Below are positions 8,479-15,143 of a stretch of DNA of 15,339 bases, piece by piece. Location of the stretch: positions 1 to 15,339 of the forward strand of contig JAHRWI010000310.1 in assembly GCA_019090225.1 (NCBI GenBank). The letters are read 5' to 3'. The position numbers and the translations under genes were made by a program. Each line of letters starts with the position of its first letter. Positions within the stretch are counted from its first letter, which is position 1. A model generated the notes under the pieces. It saw nothing but the letters and a program-made list of their open reading frames with translations, made no database searches and was not told the origin of the DNA. This DNA comes from Porticoccaceae bacterium (GTDB lineage: Bacteria; Pseudomonadota; Gammaproteobacteria; Pseudomonadales; Porticoccaceae).

Positions 8479-9546
8479 CTATTCAAAGCTCCTTAACGCC
8501 AACCCTGCCGCTACCAACATCGCTGGGGCGTCCATCGCCAACGCCACAGCATCTACTTTATTGCTAACAGCCATATCCGCAAAAGGATTAGCGATCATCG
8601 TAGGTAACCCCAGCTTCTCTTCTACCTCTGCTCTCAAACCTTCCATTGCCGCCACTCCCCCGGCCAACACTAGCTGATCGACATAATTGTATTGGCTGGA
8701 AGAAAAGAAAAACTGCAAGGATCTTGATATTTGCTGTATTAACGCCTCTTTAAATGGCACCAGTATTTCCGGCTCATAGTCCTCAGGCAAACCACCTTGC
8801 CTCTTAGCCTGCCCTGCTTCTTCGAGGGATAAACCATAGCGACGTTGAATCTCTTCAGTCACCTGTTTGCCGCCAAAAGCTTGCTCCCTGGTATATAAAG
8901 TCTTACCCTCAACAAGAACACTGAGAGTCATCATAGTCGCACCAATATCTGCAATGGCCACAACTTGCTCGCCCAAGTCCTCCATCTGGGTCGCTATCAG
9001 CTTAAATGCCCTCTCAACTGCGAAAACCTCAACATCGACGATCTTCGATTTAAGCCCTGCCAACTCCAAAGCTTCCGCTCGCACCTCAACAGTCTCTCGG
9101 CGACAGGCCGCTAACAACACATCAACCTGATCTGGGTTAACCTCAGACCGCCCTATCAATTCGAAATCTAACGCCACCTCATCAAGTGGATAGGGGATAT
9201 ATTGATCTGCCTCTACGGAAAGCTGGGATTCCATGCCCTCTTCACTTAAATCACCAGGCATTTCAATGACTTTAGTTATGACAGCTGAGCCTGCCACGGC
9301 AACGGCGGCGTCTTTGTGTTTGACTTTTGCTTGAGCAACCACCTTTCGCATCACGTCGGCAAGTGCTTCTACGTCTTTTATATCTTTTTCAACCACCGTA
9401 TTTGGAGGTAACGGCTTCACAAGGTAGCTTTCGACCTTATAACCGCTACCGCTCTTGCTTAATTCGAGCAATTTAACTGTAGAGGAAGTTATATCAATCC
9501 CTAAGATCGATTTCGACGCTCTGTCTAAAAAAGAAAAAATTCCCAT
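8479..9546 (-). CDS. pilM: Type IV pilus assembly actin-like ATPase PilM
   Basis: PilM is a cytoplasmic actin/FtsA-like ATP-binding protein that binds the PilN tail and helps assemble the pilus machine. The 355 residues show the actin-fold nucleotide signatures: phosphate-1 loop GIDITSSTVKLLEL (16-29), phosphate-2 loop ADIGATMMTLSV (199-210), and adenosine motif LVLAGGVAAMEGL (292-304). The start at 9546 gives the expected short N-terminus before GIDI. The Shine-Dalgarno is poor (AT-rich leader). As the first gene of the pil operon it has its own promoter about 60-90 bp upstream, divergent from ponA. Confidence 0.96.
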   Translation of the reverse strand: MGIFSFLDRASKSILGIDITSSTVKLLELSKSGSGYKVESYLVKPLPPNTVVEKDIKDVEALADVMRKVVAQAKVKHKDAAVAVAGSAVITKVIEMPGDLSEEGMESQLSVEADQYIPYPLDEVALDFELIGRSEVNPDQVDVLLAACRRETVEVRAEALELAGLKSKIVDVEVFAVERAFKLIATQMEDLGEQVVAIADIGATMMTLSVLVEGKTLYTREQAFGGKQVTEEIQRRYGLSLEEAGQAKRQGGLPEDYEPEILVPFKEALIQQISRSLQFFFSSSQYNYVDQLVLAGGVAAMEGLRAEVEEKLGLPTMIANPFADMAVSNKVDAVALAMDAPAMLVAAGLALRSFE

Positions 9547-9604
9547 TTTTATTTATAAAATCCTGTGCTTATGCAAACCTGATAACAACGCACCTTAACT
9601 TATT

Positions 9605-9633
9605 ATCATAACTTTGCAAGTATTTATTGGCAA
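9605..9633 (-). promoter_or_regulatory. Candidate sigma-70 promoter of the pilMNOPQ-aroKB operon
   Basis: On the minus strand, TTGCCA (9633-9628, 5 of 6) and TATGAT (9610-9605, 5 of 6) are separated by the optimal 17 bp. Expected initiation near 9598 gives a leader of about 50 nt before the pilM ATG. This is the best promoter match in the window. It lies in the divergent region shared with ponA, partly overlapping where the ponA -35 must be. Confidence 0.6.
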
Positions 9634-9644
9634 CGCTTCGGCAG

Positions 9645-9650
9645 TATAAT
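9645..9650 (+). promoter_or_regulatory. Candidate -10 element of the mrcA/ponA promoter
   Basis: A perfect TATAAT lies 38 bp upstream of the ponA ATG. No good -35 exists at 16-18 bp spacing (ATTTAT at 17 bp). The nearby TTGGCA (9627-9632) is only 12 bp away, too close to serve. There is no extended -10 TGn. The promoter may therefore be weak, activator-dependent, or dependent on upstream contacts. Confidence 0.45.
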
Positions 9651-9688
9651 GCCCTTCATTTCCATTTCAATGCCGCAAATAAACGCCT

Positions 9689-12220
9689 ATGAAACTAACA
9701 CTCCGGCTAATTTTTAAATTCATCCGACTCCTCCTAATCCCAGCGGTCGGATGCAGCCTCTTAGCTGCCGCCAGCCTGTATTTGTACCTTAGCCCTAAAC
9801 TACCATCCGTGGAAACCCTAAAAACCGTTAAACTTCAAACGCCTTTGAGGGTTTATTCACAAGATTTAAAACTAATCGGCGAGTTTGGCGAAAAGCGTCG
9901 CTCGCCTGTAACTTTCGAAGAAATTCCTCTCTTATTCGTCCAAGCGGTTTTAGCGGCCGAGGATGACGCCTTTTATCAACACATCGGTGTGGATTTTAAA
10001 GGCTTATTACGTGCCGGCATAGAACTCGCCACTACGGGGCACATACAAACTGGCGGTAGCACTATTACTATGCAGCTTGCTAGAAATTTTTTTCTTACCA
10101 GGGAACGGAGTTTTATTCGCAAATTTAACGAAATATTGCTCGCCCTCCGCATTGAGGATGAACTCAGTAAAAATGATATTTTTACTCTTTACGCCAACAA
10201 GATTTACCTCGGTAATCGCGCTTACGGTGCTGAGGCTGCTGCACTGACATATTATGGGGAATCGATCAGGAAACTGGGTTTGTCTCAGTTGGCGATGATT
10301 GCCGGACTTCCTAAAGCACCGTCCACATTCAACCCGATTATCAACCCAGAGCGCGCTATGAAGCGCCGCGACTGGATATTGAACCGTATGTTTAAATTGG
10401 GCTTTATCAGCGCAGCAAAGCACCAAAGCGCCTTAAAAAGCCGGATTAGCGCTCAATACCACGGGCCGATAATTGACTATAATGCGCCCTACGCCGCCGA
10501 ACACGCTCGCGCCAAAGCCTTAGCTGAGCTAGGCCTTGCCGCTTACACAAATGGCTACGCAGTCATAACCACGCTAAATAGCACCTTGCAACAAAAAGCC
10601 GATCAGGCGCTGAGAAAAGGGCTTAGCGCCTATGACTGGCGACATGGCTATCACGGCCCTGAAACACATGTAGACGATCCTGAGCAATGGCAAACCACAC
10701 TGACGAACACGCCTATCATCGCCGGTTTGCAGCCTGCTATTATTAAAGCCGTAAGCGAAACAGGTTTATCTGTCATTACTTCATCCGACGAAGAGTTGTT
10801 GCTAAGCAGTAAACACAAAACCCTGTCGAGTTTGCGTGAATTTATTTCTGAAAACCATCGTGGCCCCACCATCAAAGTGCTAGCAGATATCTTTTCACCC
10901 GGCGATTTAATACGGATAAATTATGATGAAAACAATATCCCTTATCTGACCCAGTTACCCCAGGCACAGTCAGCCCTAATCTCACTTGACCCGGACACTG
11001 GTGCCATCAAAGCTCTCACCGGCGGTTTCGATTTTTACCAAAGTCATTTCAATCGTGTCTATCAGGCAAAAAGGCAACCCGGTTCAAATTTTAAACCCTT
11101 CATCTACACAGCCGCCCTCGAACAGGGTATGACGGCCGCCAGCATTGTTAACGATGCGCCGGTCGTCTTCGATGGTGATACCACAGAAAAAGCTTGGCGT
11201 CCTGAAAACAGCAGTGGCCAGTTTTACGGCCCCACCCGATTAAGAGAAGCTCTTTATCGCTCAAGAAACTTGGTGTCTATCCGGGTGTTGCGCCGTATTG
11301 GTATTAATACCGCACTGGAGACCATTGATAAGTTTGGTTTCGATAAGGATGAACTACCCCAGGATCTTTCATTAGCGCTCGGAAGCCACGCTTTGACTCC
11401 CATTAAAGTGGCCGCTGGCTACGCAACTTTTGCCAACGGTGGTTACAAAATAGAGCCGTATTTGATCGAACGAATTGAACACCTGGACGGCGAAGTGGTT
11501 TATCAGGCCAATAGCCCTACTGTCTGCCGGAGCTGCGAATTGAACGAGGCTTCATCTGATCTGACAAGCCCTACGACCCTCGACAATCCAGATCAGGTTA
11601 ATTCTCTCGAAGCTCCCTCAATAGATACGCTGATAGACTCTACTGCGACAGCCAGCACGCCCGAAGAAGCTAACCCGACGAACCACACATCTGGGGCGAT
11701 AACCGGCTCAGAGCCGCGTCCAGCAGCCAAACAGATCATAGACCCCCGCGTCGCCTATCTAATTGATTCAATGCTAAAAGACGTCATCATTCGCGGCACC
11801 GGTGTCAAGGCGAAGGCTTTGAAGCGAGCAGATATCGCGGGCAAAACAGGCACCACCAACGGGCCTCGAGACGCCTGGTTCTCAGGTTACAACCTTGATC
11901 TGGTAACTACCGTTTGGTTGGGCTTTGACGACAACAAGTTATTGGGACGAAGGGAGTTTGGAGGATCGGCAGCACTGCCGATCTGGATGGACTACATGGC
12001 CACAGCCTTAGCTGGGAAAAAGCAACGCTTTCATCCTCAACCCGAGGGTTTGGTATCCGTAAAAATTGATCCCACTAGCGGTTTAAGAGCGGCCGCAAAC
12101 ACGCAAAACGCGATTTTTGAATTATTCCGTGAAGAAAATATCCCGGCCGACGTTGATCAATCAGGATCATCAAGCGCGTACGATAGTCATCCCACCCCCA
12201 TGCCTGAAGATATTTTTTAG
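9689..12220 (+). CDS. mrcA: Penicillin-binding protein 1A (MrcA/PonA), bifunctional peptidoglycan synthase
   Basis: This class A penicillin-binding protein polymerises lipid II and cross-links peptidoglycan at the inner membrane. It has 843 residues, with a single N-terminal membrane anchor at about 12-34. The glycosyltransferase family 51 domain (about 55-230) carries the catalytic Glu91 in AAEDD, plus GGSTITMQLARN (122-133) and YLGNRAYGAEAAA (173-185). An OB/ODD-type insertion, the LpoA-docking region in E. coli, spans about 310-430. The transpeptidase domain has the active Ser466 in SNFK, SRN at 525-527 and KTGT at 719-722. A Ser/Thr/Asp-rich insert (about 617-680) preceded by a CRSC pair (613-616) separates the SRN and KTG regions. 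The gene stands alone on the plus strand, divergent from pilM and convergent with cysQ, 49 bp from the cysQ stop. I saw no intrinsic terminator in that gap. Confidence 0.97.
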   Translation: MKLTLRLIFKFIRLLLIPAVGCSLLAAASLYLYLSPKLPSVETLKTVKLQTPLRVYSQDLKLIGEFGEKRRSPVTFEEIPLLFVQAVLAAEDDAFYQHIGVDFKGLLRAGIELATTGHIQTGGSTITMQLARNFFLTRERSFIRKFNEILLALRIEDELSKNDIFTLYANKIYLGNRAYGAEAAALTYYGESIRKLGLSQLAMIAGLPKAPSTFNPIINPERAMKRRDWILNRMFKLGFISAAKHQSALKSRISAQYHGPIIDYNAPYAAEHARAKALAELGLAAYTNGYAVITTLNSTLQQKADQALRKGLSAYDWRHGYHGPETHVDDPEQWQTTLTNTPIIAGLQPAIIKAVSETGLSVITSSDEELLLSSKHKTLSSLREFISENHRGPTIKVLADIFSPGDLIRINYDENNIPYLTQLPQAQSALISLDPDTGAIKALTGGFDFYQSHFNRVYQAKRQPGSNFKPFIYTAALEQGMTAASIVNDAPVVFDGDTTEKAWRPENSSGQFYGPTRLREALYRSRNLVSIRVLRRIGINTALETIDKFGFDKDELPQDLSLALGSHALTPIKVAAGYATFANGGYKIEPYLIERIEHLDGEVVYQANSPTVCRSCELNEASSDLTSPTTLDNPDQVNSLEAPSIDTLIDSTATASTPEEANPTNHTSGAITGSEPRPAAKQIIDPRVAYLIDSMLKDVIIRGTGVKAKALKRADIAGKTGTTNGPRDAWFSGYNLDLVTTVWLGFDDNKLLGRREFGGSAALPIWMDYMATALAGKKQRFHPQPEGLVSVKIDPTSGLRAAANTQNAIFELFREENIPADVDQSGSSSAYDSHPTPMPEDIF

Positions 12221-12269
12221 GGAGTGATAGCGCCCAGGTTTAAAACCCGTATAAGCCAATCGACTGCCA

Positions 12270-13097
12270 TCAGACTAACAGCTCGTCCCAGGAAAATGCC
12301 TGATCGCCAAGCACATAAAAATGAGGATTAAGTAGGTCGTCCTTGGTGTTATAACGCATCGGCTTTAAATCAACATCGAGCACAACGCCACCGGCCGCCT
12401 CGACAACCGCCTGAGCCGCCGCAGTATCCCATTCCATAGTAGGAGCCAATCGGGGGTAAATATCCGCCTCGCCTTCAGCGACAAGACATAACTTAAGCGA
12501 GCTACCCATATTGCAGGTCTCCACAGCGCCTAGCTGACTGCTAAGCCTCTCTAATAGCGAGTCCACCGCGCCTGCGCCATGGCGTCTACTGGCCACTACT
12601 TCAATGGGACTATCAGCGCCGCCACGGTCGGCCATTGAGCGCACAGCGATCGCTGTTCTTGGGCCATTGCCTTCCTGCTTAAAAGCACCTTGCCCACCAA
12701 GGCCTGAATAGGTAACACCTGTCACTGGCACATGAACAACACCGAGCACGGGCACACAGTTTTCAATAAGCGCGATGTTAACGGTGAACTCACCATTACG
12801 GTTAATAAACTCTTTGGTGCCATCAAGTGGGTCAATAATCCAGTATTTCTTCCACTGGCGCCGAGTGGCAAAGTTGGGAATGTCTGACTCCTCAGACAAT
12901 ACTGGTACACCATCAAGCATGACTTCGAGACCGGCCTGGAGGACAAGGTGAGCGGCTAGATCAGCAGCCGTTACCGGAGAATCATCTTTCTTTTGCACCA
13001 CCTCAAAATCATCGCTGCCATAGACTTCGAGAATTGCCTCACCAGCCTTTACTGCCAACGCTATAACATCATCCAATACATGAGAATCCACACTCAC
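12270..13097 (-). CDS. cysQ: 3'(2'),5'-bisphosphate nucleotidase CysQ
   Basis: CysQ hydrolyses 3'-phosphoadenosine 5'-phosphate (PAP) to AMP, removing the inhibitory by-product of sulfate assimilation. The 275-residue protein belongs to the lithium-sensitive inositol-monophosphatase superfamily. Metal ligands are visible as Glu69/Glu70 (LSEES), Asp89 and Asp92 in WIIDPLDGTKEF (86-97), and Asp224 in EWDTAAAQAV (222-231). The start is uncertain. GTG at 13097 and GTG at 13093 both lie close behind AGGGAG, and neither has ideal spacing. The longer form is given. A candidate promoter and a terminator-like hairpin lie in the 160-bp gap upstream. Substrate specificity (PAP rather than inositol phosphate) is inferred from the sequence resemblance and the nudE neighbourhood. 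Confidence 0.94.
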   Translation of the reverse strand: MSVDSHVLDDVIALAVKAGEAILEVYGSDDFEVVQKKDDSPVTAADLAAHLVLQAGLEVMLDGVPVLSEESDIPNFATRRQWKKYWIIDPLDGTKEFINRNGEFTVNIALIENCVPVLGVVHVPVTGVTYSGLGGQGAFKQEGNGPRTAIAVRSMADRGGADSPIEVVASRRHGAGAVDSLLERLSSQLGAVETCNMGSSLKLCLVAEGEADIYPRLAPTMEWDTAAAQAVVEAAGGVVLDVDLKPMRYNTKDDLLNPHFYVLGDQAFSWDELLV

Positions 13098-13121
13098 TCC
13101 CTATTGATACTATGAAAACTT

Positions 13122-13152
13122 AAGAAAAATACTAAGCAGGAATTTGCTTAGT
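13122..13152 (-). terminator. Rho-independent terminator-like hairpin between nudE and cysQ
   Basis: On the minus strand a perfect 8-bp stem ACTAAGCA/TGCTTAGT (13152-13145 with 13138-13131) encloses a 6-nt loop and is followed by ATTTTTCTT. The stem has 3 G-C pairs of 8, so it is of modest strength. It could end nudE transcription. It also lies downstream of a candidate cysQ promoter, so it may act as a leader attenuator instead. Confidence 0.5.
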
Positions 13153-13180
13153 TGGTTTACTGCCTAGCTTAAGCGCCTGA

Positions 13181-13210
13181 CTTATAGTAGCTGACTTAAG
13201 CATCAGACAA
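13181..13210 (-). promoter_or_regulatory. Candidate sigma-70 promoter for cysQ
   Basis: On the minus strand, TTGTCT (13210-13205, 4 of 6) and TATAAG (13186-13181, 5 of 6) are 18 bp apart. A transcript starting near 13174 would have a leader of about 77 nt containing the terminator-like hairpin. Two copies of CTGACTTA (13177-13184 and 13191-13198, plus strand), 14 bp apart, overlap the -10 and spacer and could be an operator. Confidence 0.3.
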
Positions 13211-13257
13211 ACGCGCCTTGTTAAAAGCTTGCTGCTCGCAGCCCATACTTTCTAGTT

Positions 13258-13830
13258 TCAAGAGGTTTTTTTTGCTTCAAGAGCGTCTCTATCCTGAAGA
13301 TAGTCCCTGACCAAAAAAAGCGCGGCAATAGTAACGCCATCACTTAGATCTTCTCTACCGAGCAATTCTGGCAGCTCGCTCAAGGACCATTCCATTTTCG
13401 CTAAGGGCTCAGGCTCGTCACCAGGCAAAGAAGCTTCGTAGAGATCTTCGGCAAAAACAATATCGATAGAGCGCTCCATGTAAGAAGGACTCATATGAAT
13501 ATTCTTCAAGTAAAGTAGCGAGCGCGCCCCTACCCCAGCCTCTTCCATTAACTCTCGATTCGCAGCCTCAATCTGAGTTTCGCCGGGGTCAATAGCGCCC
13601 TTAGGCACACCCCATTGATAACCGTTAATACCAGCGCCATATTCCTGTACCAAAATAACCTTGCCTTCACGGGTAACAGGAACAATGGCAACAGCGCCAT
13701 ACCCTGATGATGCCAGCCGTTCATAGGTACGCTCCACACCGTTGGAAAACCTCAGATCCAGCTGCTCGACCTGAAACAGACGGGTCTGAGCCACCCGATG
13801 GCGCTTCAAAATGGTTGGTTTAATCGGCAT
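13258..13830 (-). CDS. nudE: ADP compounds hydrolase NudE (Nudix family)
   Basis: NudE is a Nudix hydrolase that cleaves ADP-ribose, Ap3A, NADH and similar ADP-linked compounds. The 190 residues match the usual length. A complete Nudix box occupies Gly78 to Val100 (GX5EX7REUXEEXGU). Within it, Glu84 is the first conserved glutamate, and the core RELMEE (92-97) carries the metal-binding residues. The upstream beta-strand region AIVPVTREGKVILVQEYG is typical of the ADP-ribose pyrophosphatase-like branch. The start ATG at 13830 has no strong Shine-Dalgarno. The gene is divergent from yrfG with only 17 bp between start codons, so its promoter must overlap the yrfG coding sequence. In E. coli igaA (yrfF) lies between nudE and yrfG; it is absent here. 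Confidence 0.95.
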   Translation of the reverse strand: MPIKPTILKRHRVAQTRLFQVEQLDLRFSNGVERTYERLASSGYGAVAIVPVTREGKVILVQEYGAGINGYQWGVPKGAIDPGETQIEAANRELMEEAGVGARSLLYLKNIHMSPSYMERSIDIVFAEDLYEASLPGDEPEPLAKMEWSLSELPELLGREDLSDGVTIAALFLVRDYLQDRDALEAKKTS

Positions 13831-13847
13831 ACTTCGAGGTTCAAATT

Positions 13848-14528
13848 ATGTGTAATAAGACATTATCCGCCATGATCGACTGGAACACCATCGACACCGT
13901 ATTGCTCGACATGGATGGCACTCTCCTGGATTTGCATTTTGACAATCAATTCTGGCAGCATTTTCTACCGGCCCGCTATGCTGAACATCACCGGATCGAA
14001 CCGGATCAAGCTCTCGACGAGCTCTATCGACGCTTTGATGAGAAACGTAACACCATCGAGTGGTACTGCACCGATTACTGGTCTGAACAATTGGCCATGG
14101 ATATCCCCGCGCTAAAAAGAGAGCTCCAGCATCTTATCGCTGAGCGGCCCTACGCGACCGAGTTCTTAAGCCACCTTGGCGCTAATACCACTCAACGAGT
14201 ACTCATTACCAACGCCCATCGCCACAGTCTTGATATAAAACTGGAGATCACCGGTATCGGCGAGCATTTTGACGCGATCATTTCCTCCCACGATTATGGC
14301 GCTCCCAAGGAACACGACACATTCTGGTTGCGACTGCAACAGGAGATCATCTTCGAGCCGGCGCGAACCTTGTTTATTGACGATACCGAGAGCATGCTCA
14401 AGACCGCACAAAACCATGGTATCGGGCATCTTCTATGCATTCGCCAACCGGACAGCAGCAAAGCCCCGAGAACCGACCTGACTTTTCCGGCAATTGATTG
14501 CTTTGGCGATTTATTGCCAAAAAGCTAA
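13848..14528 (+). CDS. yrfG: GMP/IMP nucleotidase YrfG (HAD family)
   Basis: YrfG is a cytoplasmic HAD-superfamily phosphatase that in E. coli dephosphorylates GMP and IMP. The 226-residue protein has motif I DMDGTLLD with nucleophile Asp21 and acid/base Asp23. Motif II is ITNAH (Thr121), motif III Lys154 (APKEHD), and motif IV FIDDTES (Asp178, Asp179). The family-specific stretch TIEWYCTDYWSE (69-80) closely resembles YrfG, which favours this over other HAD phosphatases. The ATG at 13848 has GAGG 8 nt upstream. An internal ATG at 13872 (MIDWNTID) is a possible shorter start without a good binding site. A small hairpin (14500-14525) overlaps its 3' end but lacks a U-tract. Confidence 0.93.
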   Translation: MCNKTLSAMIDWNTIDTVLLDMDGTLLDLHFDNQFWQHFLPARYAEHHRIEPDQALDELYRRFDEKRNTIEWYCTDYWSEQLAMDIPALKRELQHLIAERPYATEFLSHLGANTTQRVLITNAHRHSLDIKLEITGIGEHFDAIISSHDYGAPKEHDTFWLRLQQEIIFEPARTLFIDDTESMLKTAQNHGIGHLLCIRQPDSSKAPRTDLTFPAIDCFGDLLPKS

Positions 14529-14594
14529 ATTTATTACCCATCTCTGGAACCATTCAAATGATAAACACCCGCGAAACAGCACACCCATAACCCC

Positions 14595-14981
14595 ATGGAA
14601 AAAACCCGTATAGACAAGTGGCTCTGGGCAGCCCGTTTTTTCCGCACCCGGGCGCTGGCAAAAAAAGCTATCGAAGGTGGCAAGATCCGTATTGATGGTC
14701 AGCGAGTCAAACCCAGCAAAGATATAAAAATTGGCGAAACCCTCATCATCCGCCAGGGCTGGGACGAAAAAGAAATTCTGGTGGAAAAGCTCTCAGATCA
14801 ACGTCGCGGTGCGCCCGAGGCCGCCAGGCTCTACACTGAAACCCAGGATAGCCTGGCTCGACGGGAGCAAAGCGCTGCTGAAAGAAAAGCTGCTCATGGA
14901 GGTCATCTAGCCAGCAACCACAAACCCAGCAAAAAGGAACGTCGGCAAATACATCAGTTTCGCGACCTGGACAAGCTGTAA
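14595..14981 (+). CDS. hslR: Ribosome-associated heat shock protein Hsp15 (HslR)
   Basis: HslR binds free 50S subunits that carry a stalled nascent chain with tRNA and helps recycle them. The 128 residues (E. coli 133) contain an S4 RNA-binding domain at about 4-65, seen in IDKWLWAARFFRTRALA and KKAIEGGKIRIDGQRVKPS. A long basic, helical C-terminal tail ends in KERRQIHQFRDLDKL, as in Hsp15. The ATG at 14595 is the family-consistent start, but I see no Shine-Dalgarno in CCCATAACCCC before it. Translation may depend on coupling or an unstructured leader. It lies 66 bp after yrfG and before hslO, the conserved gammaproteobacterial order. Confidence 0.95.
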   Translation: MEKTRIDKWLWAARFFRTRALAKKAIEGGKIRIDGQRVKPSKDIKIGETLIIRQGWDEKEILVEKLSDQRRGAPEAARLYTETQDSLARREQSAAERKAAHGGHLASNHKPSKKERRQIHQFRDLDKL

Positions 14982-15143
14982 GCACCGAAACTTTTCCTGC
15001 ATTTACTACGAACAGTGATCGGCGATTCAACTAGACCAGCTCAACTGGACAGTTTCAGCTAAACCGTCTTAACTAAGCAGCAGCGTGCATCTTCCGTACG
15101 TTCCCGCAGCCTCGAATTTGGGTATTCAATCGATGGTCAGCCA
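14982..15143 (+). other. hslR-hslO intergenic region
   Basis: This 162-bp gap contains no gene I can support. An imperfect hairpin (AGCT...AACTGGACAGTT...AGCT, 15038-15060) is present without a U-tract, so it is not a good intrinsic terminator. No clear sigma-70 or sigma-32 promoter stands out, although hslO is likely to need one here. No strong ribosome binding site precedes the hslO ATG. Confidence 0.4.

Noticed and set aside
10007..10426. A 139-codon minus-strand open frame inside ponA.
   Set aside because: It lies antisense to the conserved glycosyltransferase domain, has no recognisable domain, and is best explained as a shadow of the real gene.
12230..12255. GGTTTAAAACC inverted repeat between ponA and cysQ as a bidirectional terminator.
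   Set aside because: The loop would be a single base and the stem is AT-rich, with no adjacent U-tract on either strand, so it cannot form a stable hairpin.
13226..13245. GCTGC-TC-GCAGC inverted repeat just after nudE as a terminator.
   Set aside because: The loop is only 2 nt and, if opened to 4 nt, the stem is 4 bp. The following T-run is short. The hairpin at 13122-13152 is a better terminator candidate.
15060..15110. CTTAACT...GTGCATCT as a sigma-32 promoter for hslO.
   Set aside because: Spacing is about 10 bp and both elements match poorly, so I would not call it without transcript data.
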